From Amylostereum areolatum (lineage: Eukaryota > Basidiomycota > Agaricomycetes > Russulales > Stereaceae): a stretch of DNA of 64,000 nucleotides. Shown piece after piece: positions 43,970-59,200 of this stretch. Location: the NCBI GenBank assembly GCA_012932865.1, contig SAXG01000002.1, positions 310,001-374,000 of the forward strand, read 5' to 3'. The notes under the pieces are model-generated. The model saw only the letters and a program-made list of their open reading frames with translations. It made no database searches and was not told where the DNA came from. A program made the position numbers and the translations under genes. How positions within the stretch are numbered: position 1 is the first letter of the stretch; the number at the start of each line of letters is the position of its first letter.

Positions 43970-44383
43970 GTGCTAAATAATCTGCTACAAGAACAATGGC
44001 CGTCTATGGCCGTCTCCAGTTTCCTATCCTGTTCCGGGTGGCTCTCGACGCTCTCGCGGTACAAGCTTCGGCTGTTCCATGTGAGCGAGTTTTCTCTTCA
44101 AGTAAAGAGATATGCGCGATGCGACGCAATCACCTGTCTCCCGTCGTCATGGAACACCTGCAAATCCTGAAATATCTGTTCAAACAGGCTCGTCTTAACT
44201 TGGCGTCGAGATGGTCGGTCTCGGAAACGGAGCTAGAGCAGGCTAACGATGCAGAGGATCTTCGCCGTCATTCCATTTCCTCCTTCGACTTTGACGCACT
44301 GCATACCATGGAATCGGGCAGTAACGAGTCCCCAAACTCGGTGCTCGAAACCGAAGAACTGTTCACCCTTCTATCTCGCGATA
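43970..44383 (+). pseudogene. hAT transposase remnant (C-terminal dimerisation domain)
   Basis: Reads FPILFRVALDALAVQASAVP, CERVFSSSKEICAMRRNHLS and MEHLQILKYLFKQARLNL. This is the conserved dimerisation segment of hAT transposases (psERvFSs..., R..L.p..vE.LQ.LK). No catalytic N-terminal part is found upstream, and the frame runs straight into the MITE at 44384, which replaces its end. Confidence 0.75.
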
Positions 44384-44658
44384 CTGTACCATTTAAATCG
44401 GTTCGCCACCCTGTTGTGACCGTGACAGGCCTGGCGAAAATTTCCATCCGCCAAACCATGTGCGTGAGCGTGACAATAATAAAATTTCGCCGGGCCAAGC
44501 GCACCGGGCGGCCGTGAACGGCCATTTCTAATGGTGACATCATTGGGGTTCAACAAATGGTTTCGCTGGTGACCCTCGTGACGCATGACATCAGAAAAAT
44601 TTCGCCAATTTTGGCCTCTCTGTGACCCGTGACTGGCGAACCGATTTAAATGGTACAG
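44384..44658. mobile_element. TA-flanked MITE (Tc1/mariner-like) inserted in the hAT remnant
   Basis: 275-bp element with perfect inverted ends CTGTACCATTTAAATCGG... (44384-44408 and 44634-44658) flanked by TA on both sides (44382-44383 and 44659-44660). The inverted similarity continues imperfectly for roughly another 40 bp inward (TGTGACCGTGACAGG versus its partner). No coding capacity of its own. TA duplication plus this size fits Stowaway-type MITEs. Confidence 0.75.
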
Positions 44659-44661
44659 TAT

Positions 44662-45105
44662 TTCTGACCTTTAGACCACTGTGCAATGTCCTACTAATCA
44701 TATCTAGTCTACCATACATCTTTACTATAATGAATTTGTGTACCATGTTGTTCTAAGTAATTCAGCTTTCATTCTAGCTTGCGAGCTTGCGCTCTGCTCA
44801 CGGTCGGCACAGCCGACTCGACGGCCACAAGAGTGAAGTTTGCGACCATTGTCCGAGTCGGTCTGCCCGGTGCCGCCGCCGACTCGCCGACTCGCCGGCC
44901 GGCCTGTCGCCGATTCACCTTCGATGCCCCGACCCATCTGCGATGGAACCGCTGTACGACTCGCGAGTTGTCAACTCGTTCATGACGAGTCGGCCTCGAG
45001 CTGCTTACCTAACACGACTCGAGTTGCAACCCACCCCACCTCGCGGCAACACTACCCAGCGGCCAGCTAAAACAGCACCGTTGCACTCTGTTTCCACTGG
45101 CCACG
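44662..45105. other. Upstream region of the phosphomutase gene
   Basis: No gene. Contains many GACTCG/CGAGTC words (about 44810-45020), like those at 18.6 and 43.6 kb; these may be a dispersed short repeat or a regulatory motif. Confidence 0.4.
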
Positions 45106-47965
45106 ATGTCATCTCCCGAAGTATCTCTGCAGGATCTAGTTCAAGGCTGGCTTAGTTTGGATCGTGTATGTTGACGAATCTTTATTGCGCAACAACAGCT
45201 AAAGTTCCTCCAGAACCCCGAGACTCGTCGCGAAATCGCTGATCTATGGTCGCAAGGCGAAACAAAGCAGTTGGAGGGAAGACTAAGGTAGTTGGACGTC
45301 TGTTCCGGTCGAGCACACGCTAAAGGAGTTTTTGTTTGTTATCTAAAGATCAAGGATTGAGTTTGGAACAGCAGGTAGGTTGTGTCGGCCCTCGGGAACT
45401 CCATGACCATGGTCCCAAAGCCGATTTTAGGTCTCAGAGGCCGGATGGAAGCCGGTTGGGCACGTATGAATGACTTGATTGTAATCCAATCGTCACAGGT
45501 TCATATTGCCGTCCTTTTACCTGGACCACGACATCATCTCTTTTCGTAGGGTCTCTGTGAATACGTGAAGAAAACCATTCCTAATGCTGCCCAGCGCGGC
45601 GTTGTCATTGGACACGACCACCGTCACAACTCGGAACAATGGGCTCGCCTCACTGCGGCAACGTTTGTGGCCAAAGGCATGAAGACGTACTTACTTCGAG
45701 GTTTGGTACATACGCCGATGTATGCGTCCATTCTATCGGACGAGTGAAATCTTCACGCGCCGCACAATTTAGGGTGCCGTTCAGTGTCAAGAGACTTGAC
45801 GCCGCATGCGGTGTCATGATCACTGGTCAGTGTTCGAGTGAAATGCTACCACTCGCAGCTTATGGGACTGTGATGTTTAGCGAGTCATAATCCCAAGGTA
45901 TGGTCCGACTATGGTGTAGCCATTTCCATGGACTGAACTTTCAACAGGATGATAACGGGTACAAGGTCTGTAGGACGGGATCTCGCGACTCAGCCACCCG
46001 CTCACACGTTACATTCACAGGTCTATTGGGAAAACGCAGTCCAGGTCGGATCGCCTCAGGGGAATCTGGTAGTCTATAAACTGATATTCTCGCCCTCAGA
46101 TCATTAGTCCTCACGACACCGGAATATCCACTTCAATCAAAGCCAATCTGGACGTCGTCATTTGGGACGCGGAAAGCTCCGCGTTCTCTCCCCTTTACAT
46201 TGATAAAACCAGCGAGCTTGTCGACGCTTACTTCGAGTACATTCAAAGCCTCTGTACCTCAAGGTCACCCTTACCACCTCCCCCTTCGACTCTCCCGCTG
46301 ATGTCATGAACAGATCATCGAACACTTCTTCTGATTTGAAGTTTGTAAATACCTCAATGCACGGTGTAAGCCATCCGTTTGTGGCTCGAGGATTTTCGGA
46401 CTTTGGCTTTCCTCCCTTCACACCTGTAGAGGAGCAAAAGAACCCAGACCCCGAGTTCCCGACGGTCAAATTCCCCAATCCAGAAGAGAAAGGTATGCGT
46501 TTTATTCTCCTCATCATGCATATAAACTCATAATGTCATAGGCGCTTTAGTAAGGGCCCTTCCCGGTGGACCGGTTGGAAATTAATTTTGGATAGGATCT
46601 CGCTCTTCGTTCTGCCAGAGAAGCAAACGCGAGCTATGTTCTCGCACAAGACCCAGATTCAGATCGATTTTCTGCCGCAGAGAAGCGGTCAGTCTCACCA
46701 GCCTTTACGAAAGCGAGAAGCGCTCATGTCTAACCCACAGTCCAGACGGCACATGGATCAATTTCACCGGCGATCAACTAGGGACTCTGTTCGCAGGGCG
46801 CGTGTTGGATGAATACAAAGCCTCTGGGCAGCCCCTTGGTAATCAAGACCATCTGCCAGTATCCTCTTCAGACGCTGATACCCGGTACAGGTCGTCTCGC
46901 CATGGTCGCCTCGACGGTCAGCTCAAAAATGATCGAAGCAATGGCGGCAATGGAAGGTTTCCAGTTCGTCGAATGCCTAACAGGTTGGTGTTTAATCTTC
47001 GTAGCTCCTGGAGGTCGTTCGATCCGTTTACTCAGGGTTCAAGTTCATCGGCAACACCGCTCTTACCTTGAGTGACCAAGGATATGAAGTTCTCTTCGGT
47101 TACGAAGAGGCGATAGGTTTTATGATAGGCACTGAGATAAGGGATAAAGACGGGGTCTCCGCGACAGTATAACACCCCACCCCAATGCCGTACGAAGCAA
47201 AACTAATGATATCTTTTTCAGCTGTACTTCGCGGAGATGGTTGCGAATCTCCACCGTGAGGGCAAGACCGCGAGTTCCTACCTTCAGGAACTCTACAGAA
47301 AGTGCGCCTCATGTTGTCTTGTGTGCTTGATTCCTTCCTCACAACGACCTTTGTTTTGGATAGATATGGTTTCTTCCAGGCAATGCAATTGACATTTTTT
47401 GTCGTTAGCCAACACTGACCTCTTCACAGACCAGCAACAGCTACTTCATCTGCAGCGATTCGCCAACTATCGACCGTATCTTCGCCCGTCTCCGCAACTA
47501 CAACGAAACCGTACGTTTTCCACGAACCTTTTTTGAAAGCTTCCCTCCAGAATCATCATTCTTCTCCTAGGCCACTCCCGAAACCCCGGCTTATCCTCAG
47601 TCTATCGGTGGCCTGACAGTCTTGGCTATCCGCGACCTTACGATCGGCTACGACAGCTCAAATCCTCCTACGTACAGACCAATACTTCCCCTTTCCTCCG
47701 GACACATGATTCAAATCCGAGCACAATCTGAAGATGGCGCTGTCAAGGTCACTTTAACCACCCGTACTAGCGGGACAGAACCTAAGGTAAGAGCAGTGCT
47801 CCTCTATCTTTGTGCAAGCAATTGACACATGGTTCATAGATCAAGTATTACCTGGAAGGCAGTGGAAAAGATGCCGACCTTGTCAAAACCACCCTTGCTA
47901 ATGTCGTCAAAGATCTGGGTGACCAGTGGATGCAAGCCGACGCGAACGGGCTGGGAAGACCATAG
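45106..47965 (+). CDS. Phosphopentomutase / phosphoglucomutase, PGM2-PRM15 type
   Basis: Alpha-D-phosphohexomutase of the cytosol that interconverts ribose-1-P and ribose-5-P (and glucose-1-P and glucose-6-P). The ATG at 45106 opens MSSPEVSLQDLVQGWLSLD. Domain I has RIEFGTAGLRGRMEAGWARM and, assembled across introns, the active-site serine loop MITASHNPK. Domain II has the Mg loop AQDPDSDRFSAAEK, preceded by TSMHGV and DPEFPTVKFPNPEEKGAL. Domain III has VASTVSSKMIEAMAAMEG and GYEEAIGFMIG, and domain IV the phosphate loop TTRTSGTEPKIKYY. The stop TAG is at 47963-47965. About 15 short introns, one only 47 nt (about 46264-46310). All four signature loops are intact. FGTAGLRGRMEAGWARMN is typical of the PGM2/PRM15 branch rather than classic PGM1. 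It converges with the MCMBP gene about 100 bp away. Confidence 0.93.
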
Positions 47966-48064
47966 GTTCAACGGAGATCGAACGACGGCGAAATGTAGCG
48001 AGGAAGAGCAGTATATATATAGTACGACATATGTATAGATGAATGCATTCAAACACAGATGCAT

Positions 48065-50120
48065 TCATTGCAGGCGCGCCAACCTCCGCTTTTCGAGGTC
48101 CTTGGCACGTTTCCACATGTCGATAGTGAGTTCGTCTTCGTGCAGTAGCAAGCCCGACAACCTGTTATGTTATCAGATCTTCGCGACATCCAATGACCAC
48201 AGTAGACTTGCCGCGCAACCATGATGCTCCGTTTCAAGTCGTCGCCGGTGACGGACTTGTCGCTCTTGCGATTCTCGACGAAGTCGTCTTGGATGAACTT
48301 CGGAGTGAGGTTAATTGGGCGAATTTGTCTGACAGAAGTGCAAAGAGCATGATGTACCTCGGAGGTTGCTTCCTTGACTTCGATCTTCCGCGTTTTAGCC
48401 CCCATGAGCAGGTCGCGGAAGGCCTTCAGCTTATCTGGTGGCGGTCGTGTTACCTCGGTGACGGGTTTGAAAAGGCTAGAAGAGTTATCCGGTTTCAGAG
48501 GGACGCTGATGTCCGTCTTTTGGTAGGTGGATTGTCAGTCCAGGGATGTGATATAATCCCGCTACACTTACTTTGAGGAACGCGCTCTTGGTGCCTTCAG
48601 CCAATACGACAAATGCCAAATCCGTCGGGAACGAAAATTCGCTGAAGGGGAACCTGTAGGGCAGAGTTTGCGACGTCATGACGTCCTGAATAGCCATCAC
48701 GTTAAGAACTCCTACGGATGACAGTTGTGAGCATTGCACAGGACTTGGAGAATCGACATACATACCTCTCTCGACGAGTTTCCCCTCCTTCACGCCAGAC
48801 TCGGTAACTACCACGGTCGAAGCATGGGGTATCTGCAGGAGCCCCGAATGCAGATCCTCTTGCTTGCTTTCCGGAACAAAAGGTACTTGATTGAGGAGCT
48901 CGAGGGATAGAGGAAGCGGGGTGACTAAAGGGAAGAGAAGCGAAAGGACGTGGACAAGAGTGGGAATAGCTGAGGGATCAGAAGGCGAGGGGAAGTGAGA
49001 TATCGTGAGGGAAGGCGGGTGAAGAGACCGGATACGAGATTGCCTACAAGCGTTCAATTAGTTTTACAAACCGAAACGGGAAAGTGTAGTATACGTACAC
49101 CCGTGCTATTGAGGAAATGATAATCCACTCTGCCGCATCACGATCGCCACCCAATGCTTCGTCTGCAACCCAGGCGATGAGTTCATCCCTAATATCAGTA
49201 GATGCTACAGTGGTGGATGTGGGTGGCGCTAGTGAGTGTGGTCGAGCAAAAAGAACGTGGAGAGTAGGTACATCGACAGGGGAGCTCTCTTCCGTCTCGA
49301 TGTCTACTGTGTGAAGTCTGGAATTTCAGTGAGAGGGCGTGGAAACGCTAGCTGGAGAACAAACAACGTACTGTTCTGTGCTGAGGATACCCACGAACTC
49401 CATGACGTCCGCAGTCTTAGGAGCGTGATTCCCGAGACTATCATACATCTATGTCTTGAAGTTAGCACAACGAATGTGTGGCTTAGCATACACGACTTGC
49501 TTTGACCTGCACGCCGATGTGAGGCTCCTTCGGAACAGGGAACTTATGCGGTCTCGGAGCGCGATGAGGACTTTCAGCTGCAACAGATCGGTAAGCCATA
49601 ATAGCACTCGAAACTCGCGACATACACGAGACTCGGGGAGCACCATCGTGTGCCTCCTTATACCATTGACTCTCGCCGGGGACGTTGACGGCCCAGACAA
49701 CCATGCAGTCCCGCAGAGCAGCATAGTCAATCGCTTCCTCTGCTTTCTTCTCCGTCGTTTCATGAATACCCCACCCTCCAAGTGCCCCTGAAGTGAGTTT
49801 TGACAAGTACATCTCCGGCGATGGTGAAGTATCTTGGATCATGGCACGGAAACGCACAAGGGAGCGATCAGGAAATGACTCTGGAGGCTGAGACGCGTCC
49901 AACGCAGGTATCTTCACTCGAAGAGTCAGATATATGCCCTTCAAGGTGAGATGTGAAGATTAACCTCAAAGAACGCCACCGGATCCTTGAAGATATCCGA
50001 GAAGTGTTTTGATACTGCTTTGGGGAAATCGGGCGCGTCTTTGCCGCCTTCCGAGTTGTAGAAGTCGAGCAGAACTTGAGTTGGGGATCGCAGAGACTCT
50101 ACAAGATACGACGAAACCAT
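48065..50120 (-). CDS. MCMBP: MCM complex-binding protein (MCMBP/ETG1 homologue)
   Basis: Binds MCM2-7 and helps store, protect or unload the replicative helicase. The start ATG at 50118-50120 gives MVSSYLVESLRSPTQVLLDF. Landmarks: FPDRSLVRFRAMIQDTSPSP near the N-terminus (MCM_bind signature), PHKFPVPKEPHIGVQVK then MYDSLGNHAPKTADVMEFVG (the OB-like segment ending in VGILS), RPHSLAPP, a middle part with HFPSPSDPSAIPTLVH and LLFPLVTPLPLSLELLN, and the C-terminal helices DFVENRKSDKSVTGDDLKRS, ARLSGLLLHEDELTIDMWKR and LEKRRLARLQ, stop at 48065-48067. About ten introns. It shares a short divergent promoter with the Dpb3-like gene. Length (about 570 residues) fits the family. The call rests on motif order. 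Confidence 0.85.
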
Positions 50121-50346
50121 GGTCGAAGAAGGGTTTGGGCGTCGATAGCGGTGGCGGCGGTGGTGGGTGATGGTGGATTGAGAAGCGAAAACAAAGTGGC
50201 GCGCGAATCGACGCGTTGGTCATTTCCGCCACAAGCGCGAAAACGCGTCGACGCGTCGTGATTGAGTCTTCGTCTGGCCTTTGTATACTTTTGGCTCGTC
50301 TGAAACACCTGCACGACTTCGACGGGCATCCCGGCAAGGCGAACAT
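50121..50346. promoter_or_regulatory. Divergent promoter with three ACGCGT (MCB) boxes and an SCB-like site
   Basis: 226 bp between the ATGs of MCMBP (-) and the Dpb3-like gene (+). ACGCGT occurs at 50211-50216, 50243-50248 and 50251-50256, and CGCGAAA (Swi4-box-like) at 50236-50242. In yeasts ACGCGT is bound by the MBF complex and drives G1/S transcription of replication genes, which matches both flanking genes. Confidence 0.7.
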
Positions 50347-51116
50347 ATGGCAGAGTCATCATGGGCTTTCGCGCAGCCTGATGAGCCAGGTTCATCTACA
50401 CCCATCACTACTCAAACTGAACCAGATGCCCCCATGCCCGCCCCCGACAAGCCCAAACGCAAAGCCAAACCCCCCACGGCACTTGTCCGTGAAGGCGGAA
50501 AATCCCTCCTCCCTTTCTCCCGCGTTCAAAAGATTCTTAAAGCCGACAAGGTACATCTCCCATGTTGTCGTCCCAACGCCCGAAAGCCGAGCCACATTCT
50601 GTGTCAGGAATTGCCGATGGTAGCCAAAGAAGCAACCTTCCTCATATCAATCGCGACAGAAGAATTCATCAAGCGACTCGCAGAGGCCAGTCACCGCGTC
50701 GCTGGACGCGAGAAACGCGTAACAGTTCAGCAAAAGGACGTGGGTGTGTAAGCCCCCCTTCCATGCCTTCCAACGCATCTAATAAAACCTTCGCTAGCCT
50801 CCGTGGTTCGTAAAGCAGACGAATTCCTCTTCCTCGAAGGTAGGTCGCGCGGTTCCTGTTTCTCGCCGTCTGGTTCACCTCACCCCCAGAAATTATTCCT
50901 TGGCCTGATCCCACTGACGTCCCCACCCGCCGCAAACCCGGAGGACAACGCAAAGTCGACATAGCCGCAACATCTGATGGAACGTCGACCATGCTAGACC
51001 ATTTTGTCACGGCGAAATCGGCAGGTAGCGGCGACCAGGGTGTCGAGGTCATTATGAACGAAGACGGTACCATGCAAATGGCCGGCGGGGACGCCGAAGA
51101 CTCCGATTCACAATGA
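50347..51116 (+). CDS. Histone-fold protein, Dpb3/Dls1 (POLE4/CHRAC1) family
   Basis: Small histone-fold subunit of DNA polymerase epsilon or of the ISW2/CHRAC remodeller. The start ATG 50347-50349 gives MAESSWAFAQPDEPGSS, followed by a Pro/Lys-rich basic linker (DKPKRKAKPPTALV). The histone fold is LLPFSRVQKILKADK, ELPMVAKEATFLISIATEEF, IKRLAEASHRVAGREKRVTV, QQKDVASVVRKADEFLFLEE. An acidic tail ends DAEDSDSQ at 51114-51116. Three introns, the first after ILKADK. The fold is of the CBFD/NF-YC class; choosing between Dpb3 and Dls1 needs a tree. Co-expression with MCMBP through shared MCB boxes favours a replication role. Confidence 0.85.
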
Positions 51117-51609
51117 TAACTTTCTACTCCTGGCAGGAATTAGTGTAGGTCAGTATGATATGTACCAGATGATCGCTGATTCTTAGTAGTCCCAGGCGTG
51201 GACTCTTTGCTAACTGTACTTCTGACCCTGTACCCGTTTGCATACCGAATAGTACTGATTTGAGCGAGCCGAAATCAGCACGACTGGGTTGTCTACGAGA
51301 CTTGTTGATGTCGATGAGGCTTAGCTTGAAGCTTGAAGTTTCATCGAGCAGATGATCGGTAGACTCGTGGCAGTCGCAGTCGCGTATTTCATTCACGTGA
51401 GCAGCATTCCCAGCACGCGCCCCGTAACTCCTTACAGATCGTGGACAAGATAAGATAAACCAGGGTTCCATCTTCGCTCTAGACTCTGGTAGTGCAGACA
51501 CTGACTACTATACTTCACACTGGCACTGGCTCTTTCATCCCCCCTTCATATCTCATCCCCACGAGCCGCATACTCTGAGCAGGCATAACAACGCGTATTT
51601 TTGCTCCTA
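51117..51609. other. Intergenic region before ECM16
   Basis: 3' end of the Dpb3-like gene and promoter of the helicase. No convincing gene or repeat seen. Confidence 0.5.
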
Positions 51610-56068
<4,459 letters not shown>

Positions 56069-56236
56069 ACATACCTATAATGTGCTAAAGATACAGTTGT
56101 AACGGGAGCATATGAGACTTCCTGTAAATGCAATGTATGAATGGTGAAGGATCTATGCAAGACGAGGGACAGATGTAGGGTATAGGGGTGTAGGCTGTGG
56201 TGATCGTTTTCCATACAGCTAGCGCTGGAACGGAGG

Positions 56237-59200
56237 TTACTGTAAGCATTCGCGACGAGGACAAAGGAGATGTCTTGCCTTTTTCGTCTTTGGTAAGAAT
56301 ATGTTGACCTCTTGCTTTTGTCGTTTGACAGGTGGTCGCGGTTTGGGTTTGGGCACAGATGATGAAGGCTCATCATCTGAACGCTGACGCTTCTGACCAA
56401 CATGTGCTGTCGGACCATGAAGTGTGGCAGATTGTGAAGCGATTGCATTATTCGAGGTAATCGCCGACGCTGACATCGAATGAGCAAGCGCACTGGGCGT
56501 GAGCAGATTCGGTGGCGCATTCTGCAACTGGTCAGGGGCGGTCTTTTTCGAGGACGGCCTTTGAGCAGATTGAGAAGTTGGTTGTGCCTTGGTAGGGAGA
56601 GACACAGGCGATTGCCGCAGAGCTGGGGCTGCACCTTGTGACGTGAAGTAAGCAACAGTGGTCTGAAGATACATGTTAGATTTGTGAACGAGAGGAAAAG
56701 ATGAGCTTACGTCGACTAAACATGCTCGGGAACGAGCGTCTGAAACGATAGTCTTCCAGTTCTCGTCACTTCGTTCGAGAGTAGGAGCATGACCTAGGAT
56801 GAACAAGGATGACTTCGCGCGGGTCAAAGCGACGTTCATTCGTCTGACGTCTAATATACCATGATGTTGAGCGGTCTGTTCAGGTCGAATAGCGACTTAC
56901 CAGACAAGAAACCGACAGACTGCACACCGGGGCCGGCGCGCACGCAGGACAGAATAATAACGTCCTTCTCCTGGCCCTGGAATCCATCAACGGTGTTGAA
57001 GTCTACTTTTCCAATGATATCGGCACCAAATCGAGCCTTGAATGCCGTTTTCAAAGCCCCCAGTTGAGCACGATACATAGTCACAATGCCGACGCGGAAA
57101 GCAAAATCAATCATCGAGAATTCGTTGACCAACCGAGCATAAAGCGCGACCGCAACTCGGGCTTCTGTGGCATTGGTTAATGAATGCGCAGAGCCGGAAC
57201 TCTCCAGTCCATCATGTACGTTGAAAAAGCGGTACCGTCCAAAGCGTGAGCTGTTATGCCATGGTTGGGCCGTCTTCTCGACCATTCCGGGGCCGTCCTG
57301 TAAACGACCGGCATAGAACAACTGGCTCGGGAGGGCACTGATGTCCGGGTGCATACGATACTGGATACTGGGTAGAGTTGAGCAGAAATGGAGGTACGAA
57401 TATAGACCTGGTTTTACCTCAGAAGGTGAACGGCATCCGGCCGGTGTTTCTGGAACCGTACGAAGAGAGATTGATTATACAGGTACTTGCTCGCTTCTTG
57501 CGATATAACAGTAGGCGGCAACTGCTGTGGGTCTGACAGGAGGACGTCAGGAACCACGGAAACCATCACGATGCAGCAAGCACAAACCTCCAACCATAAC
57601 GCATCGTGAACACCGGTATTTCAACGGAATCAACGTGCTCAGTTCAATTGCCTGTGCCGCTTCGTCGATGATGATCATGTCGAAGTCGAGGAGTTCGAGG
57701 ATGTCGTGACCAGCACCAGATAAAGTTGTACAGATCACGTCGGCTTCAGATAACACCTCCTGGCGGTACTTGCGACGGATGGCGTCCATTGTACGATGTT
57801 CCGACTTCTGTTGGTCTCTCAATCGGTCGAGTTGCTGGGTGAGGTCGATTCGACGACGATTGAGCTTCTTGATCTCGTCTTCGAGAGCTTGACTCTTGGA
57901 GATATTATCTCGAATTTCGTAAAGCTCCGCCTCTTTCTGTCTCTTGGATTCCTTGACCTTCTCAAGTTCAGCGCGAAGATTGGTAGTCTCTCCGGGGGCT
58001 CCCGTCGTTCTGCCCTTCGTTTCACCGCTAGAGGAAAGCTTCTGGTCGACCAAGCTGTCCAAAGAGATATCCCGTACGCTCAGGTTCAGTGACCGTTCCA
58101 CACCCAATCGAACAACACTGGGCGGTGTCCGTTGCCCCGCGCCAGAAACGCCCCCCTTTAAACGGTTCGCGACCTCGTCGATCGCCGCGTTACTTGGAGC
58201 ACATATCAGAACCTTTTTCATCGGGGTCTTGTCCGTTGGCCCGGCATTCCGCCCAGGATGGATGATCGTCGTAGGCCGAGCCCGTCGGACCATAAATGTA
58301 TGGACTAACCCACAAATCGTCGAGGTCTTTCCTGTACCTGGTGGTCTGTGGATACCAATGAGCTGTATGTCACGATGAAGATATGATATACTCGCCCTTG
58401 AATCAAGGAAAATCCTTCCGTTTGCAATGCGCTCTCGATGGCACGGGCTTGAGGCTCGTTGACATTGTATGCTTGCATGGTTGCACGTAGCTCATCTTCC
58501 GGAATTAGAGGCGTCGGCTTCAACTTTGGCTTCAGGATAAAGTCAGAGAAGTCGTAGAATTCCATGGCCACTAGTGCTGCATACTCTCGATGAAGCGTAG
58601 ACAGACTGCGAATAGAACGATTAAAGTACAGGTATTTGTTTCATAGTACAACCACTTACCTGAAGACTTTACTTATTTTCCAGACCGAATTTGGCTGCAG
58701 CCCCGGGTCCGGTCTCTTGTCCAAGTAGCAGCGAAGGGATGCTTGGACGCCTCGCTGTGGGCCGAAAGGCACGAGCTTGTAACTCTGCACCTTGGCCAGA
58801 ATACTCTTGTTGTTTATGGACTGCCGGAGGATAACAACGTCTGTCTCCGTAAGGTACCATTCAGCCGTCAGGGATTCTTCGATATGAATATCGACATCGA
58901 CCCAATCGTCTAGAAACTGACGAGAAGTGATCTTGCAGTCAAAGGTGTCCTGTGCGATCTCCTTTGACTGGCCAAGTTGAGCCCAACACTCGAGGAGAAG
59001 TAATGGTTCAAAGACACGTCGATAGTGTGCAGGGTTGGCGAACTGATCAGGGACACGAGTGAGTTGAAGCGGCTTCCCAGGTGGATGAGGCCCGTCGTCG
59101 TCGTAGGGCCACGAGAGGACGATCCGATGCAGCCCAGAGATGTCGGGTTTCATACGCATAGCCACCCTTCGTGCATCGTCCCGTCTCTCCACGCGAGCTT

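Noticed and set aside
46200..46320. Frameshift in the phosphomutase gene near 46.27 kb
   Set aside because: A 47-nt GT-AG intron joins the two frames and keeps the conserved sequence, so no break is needed.
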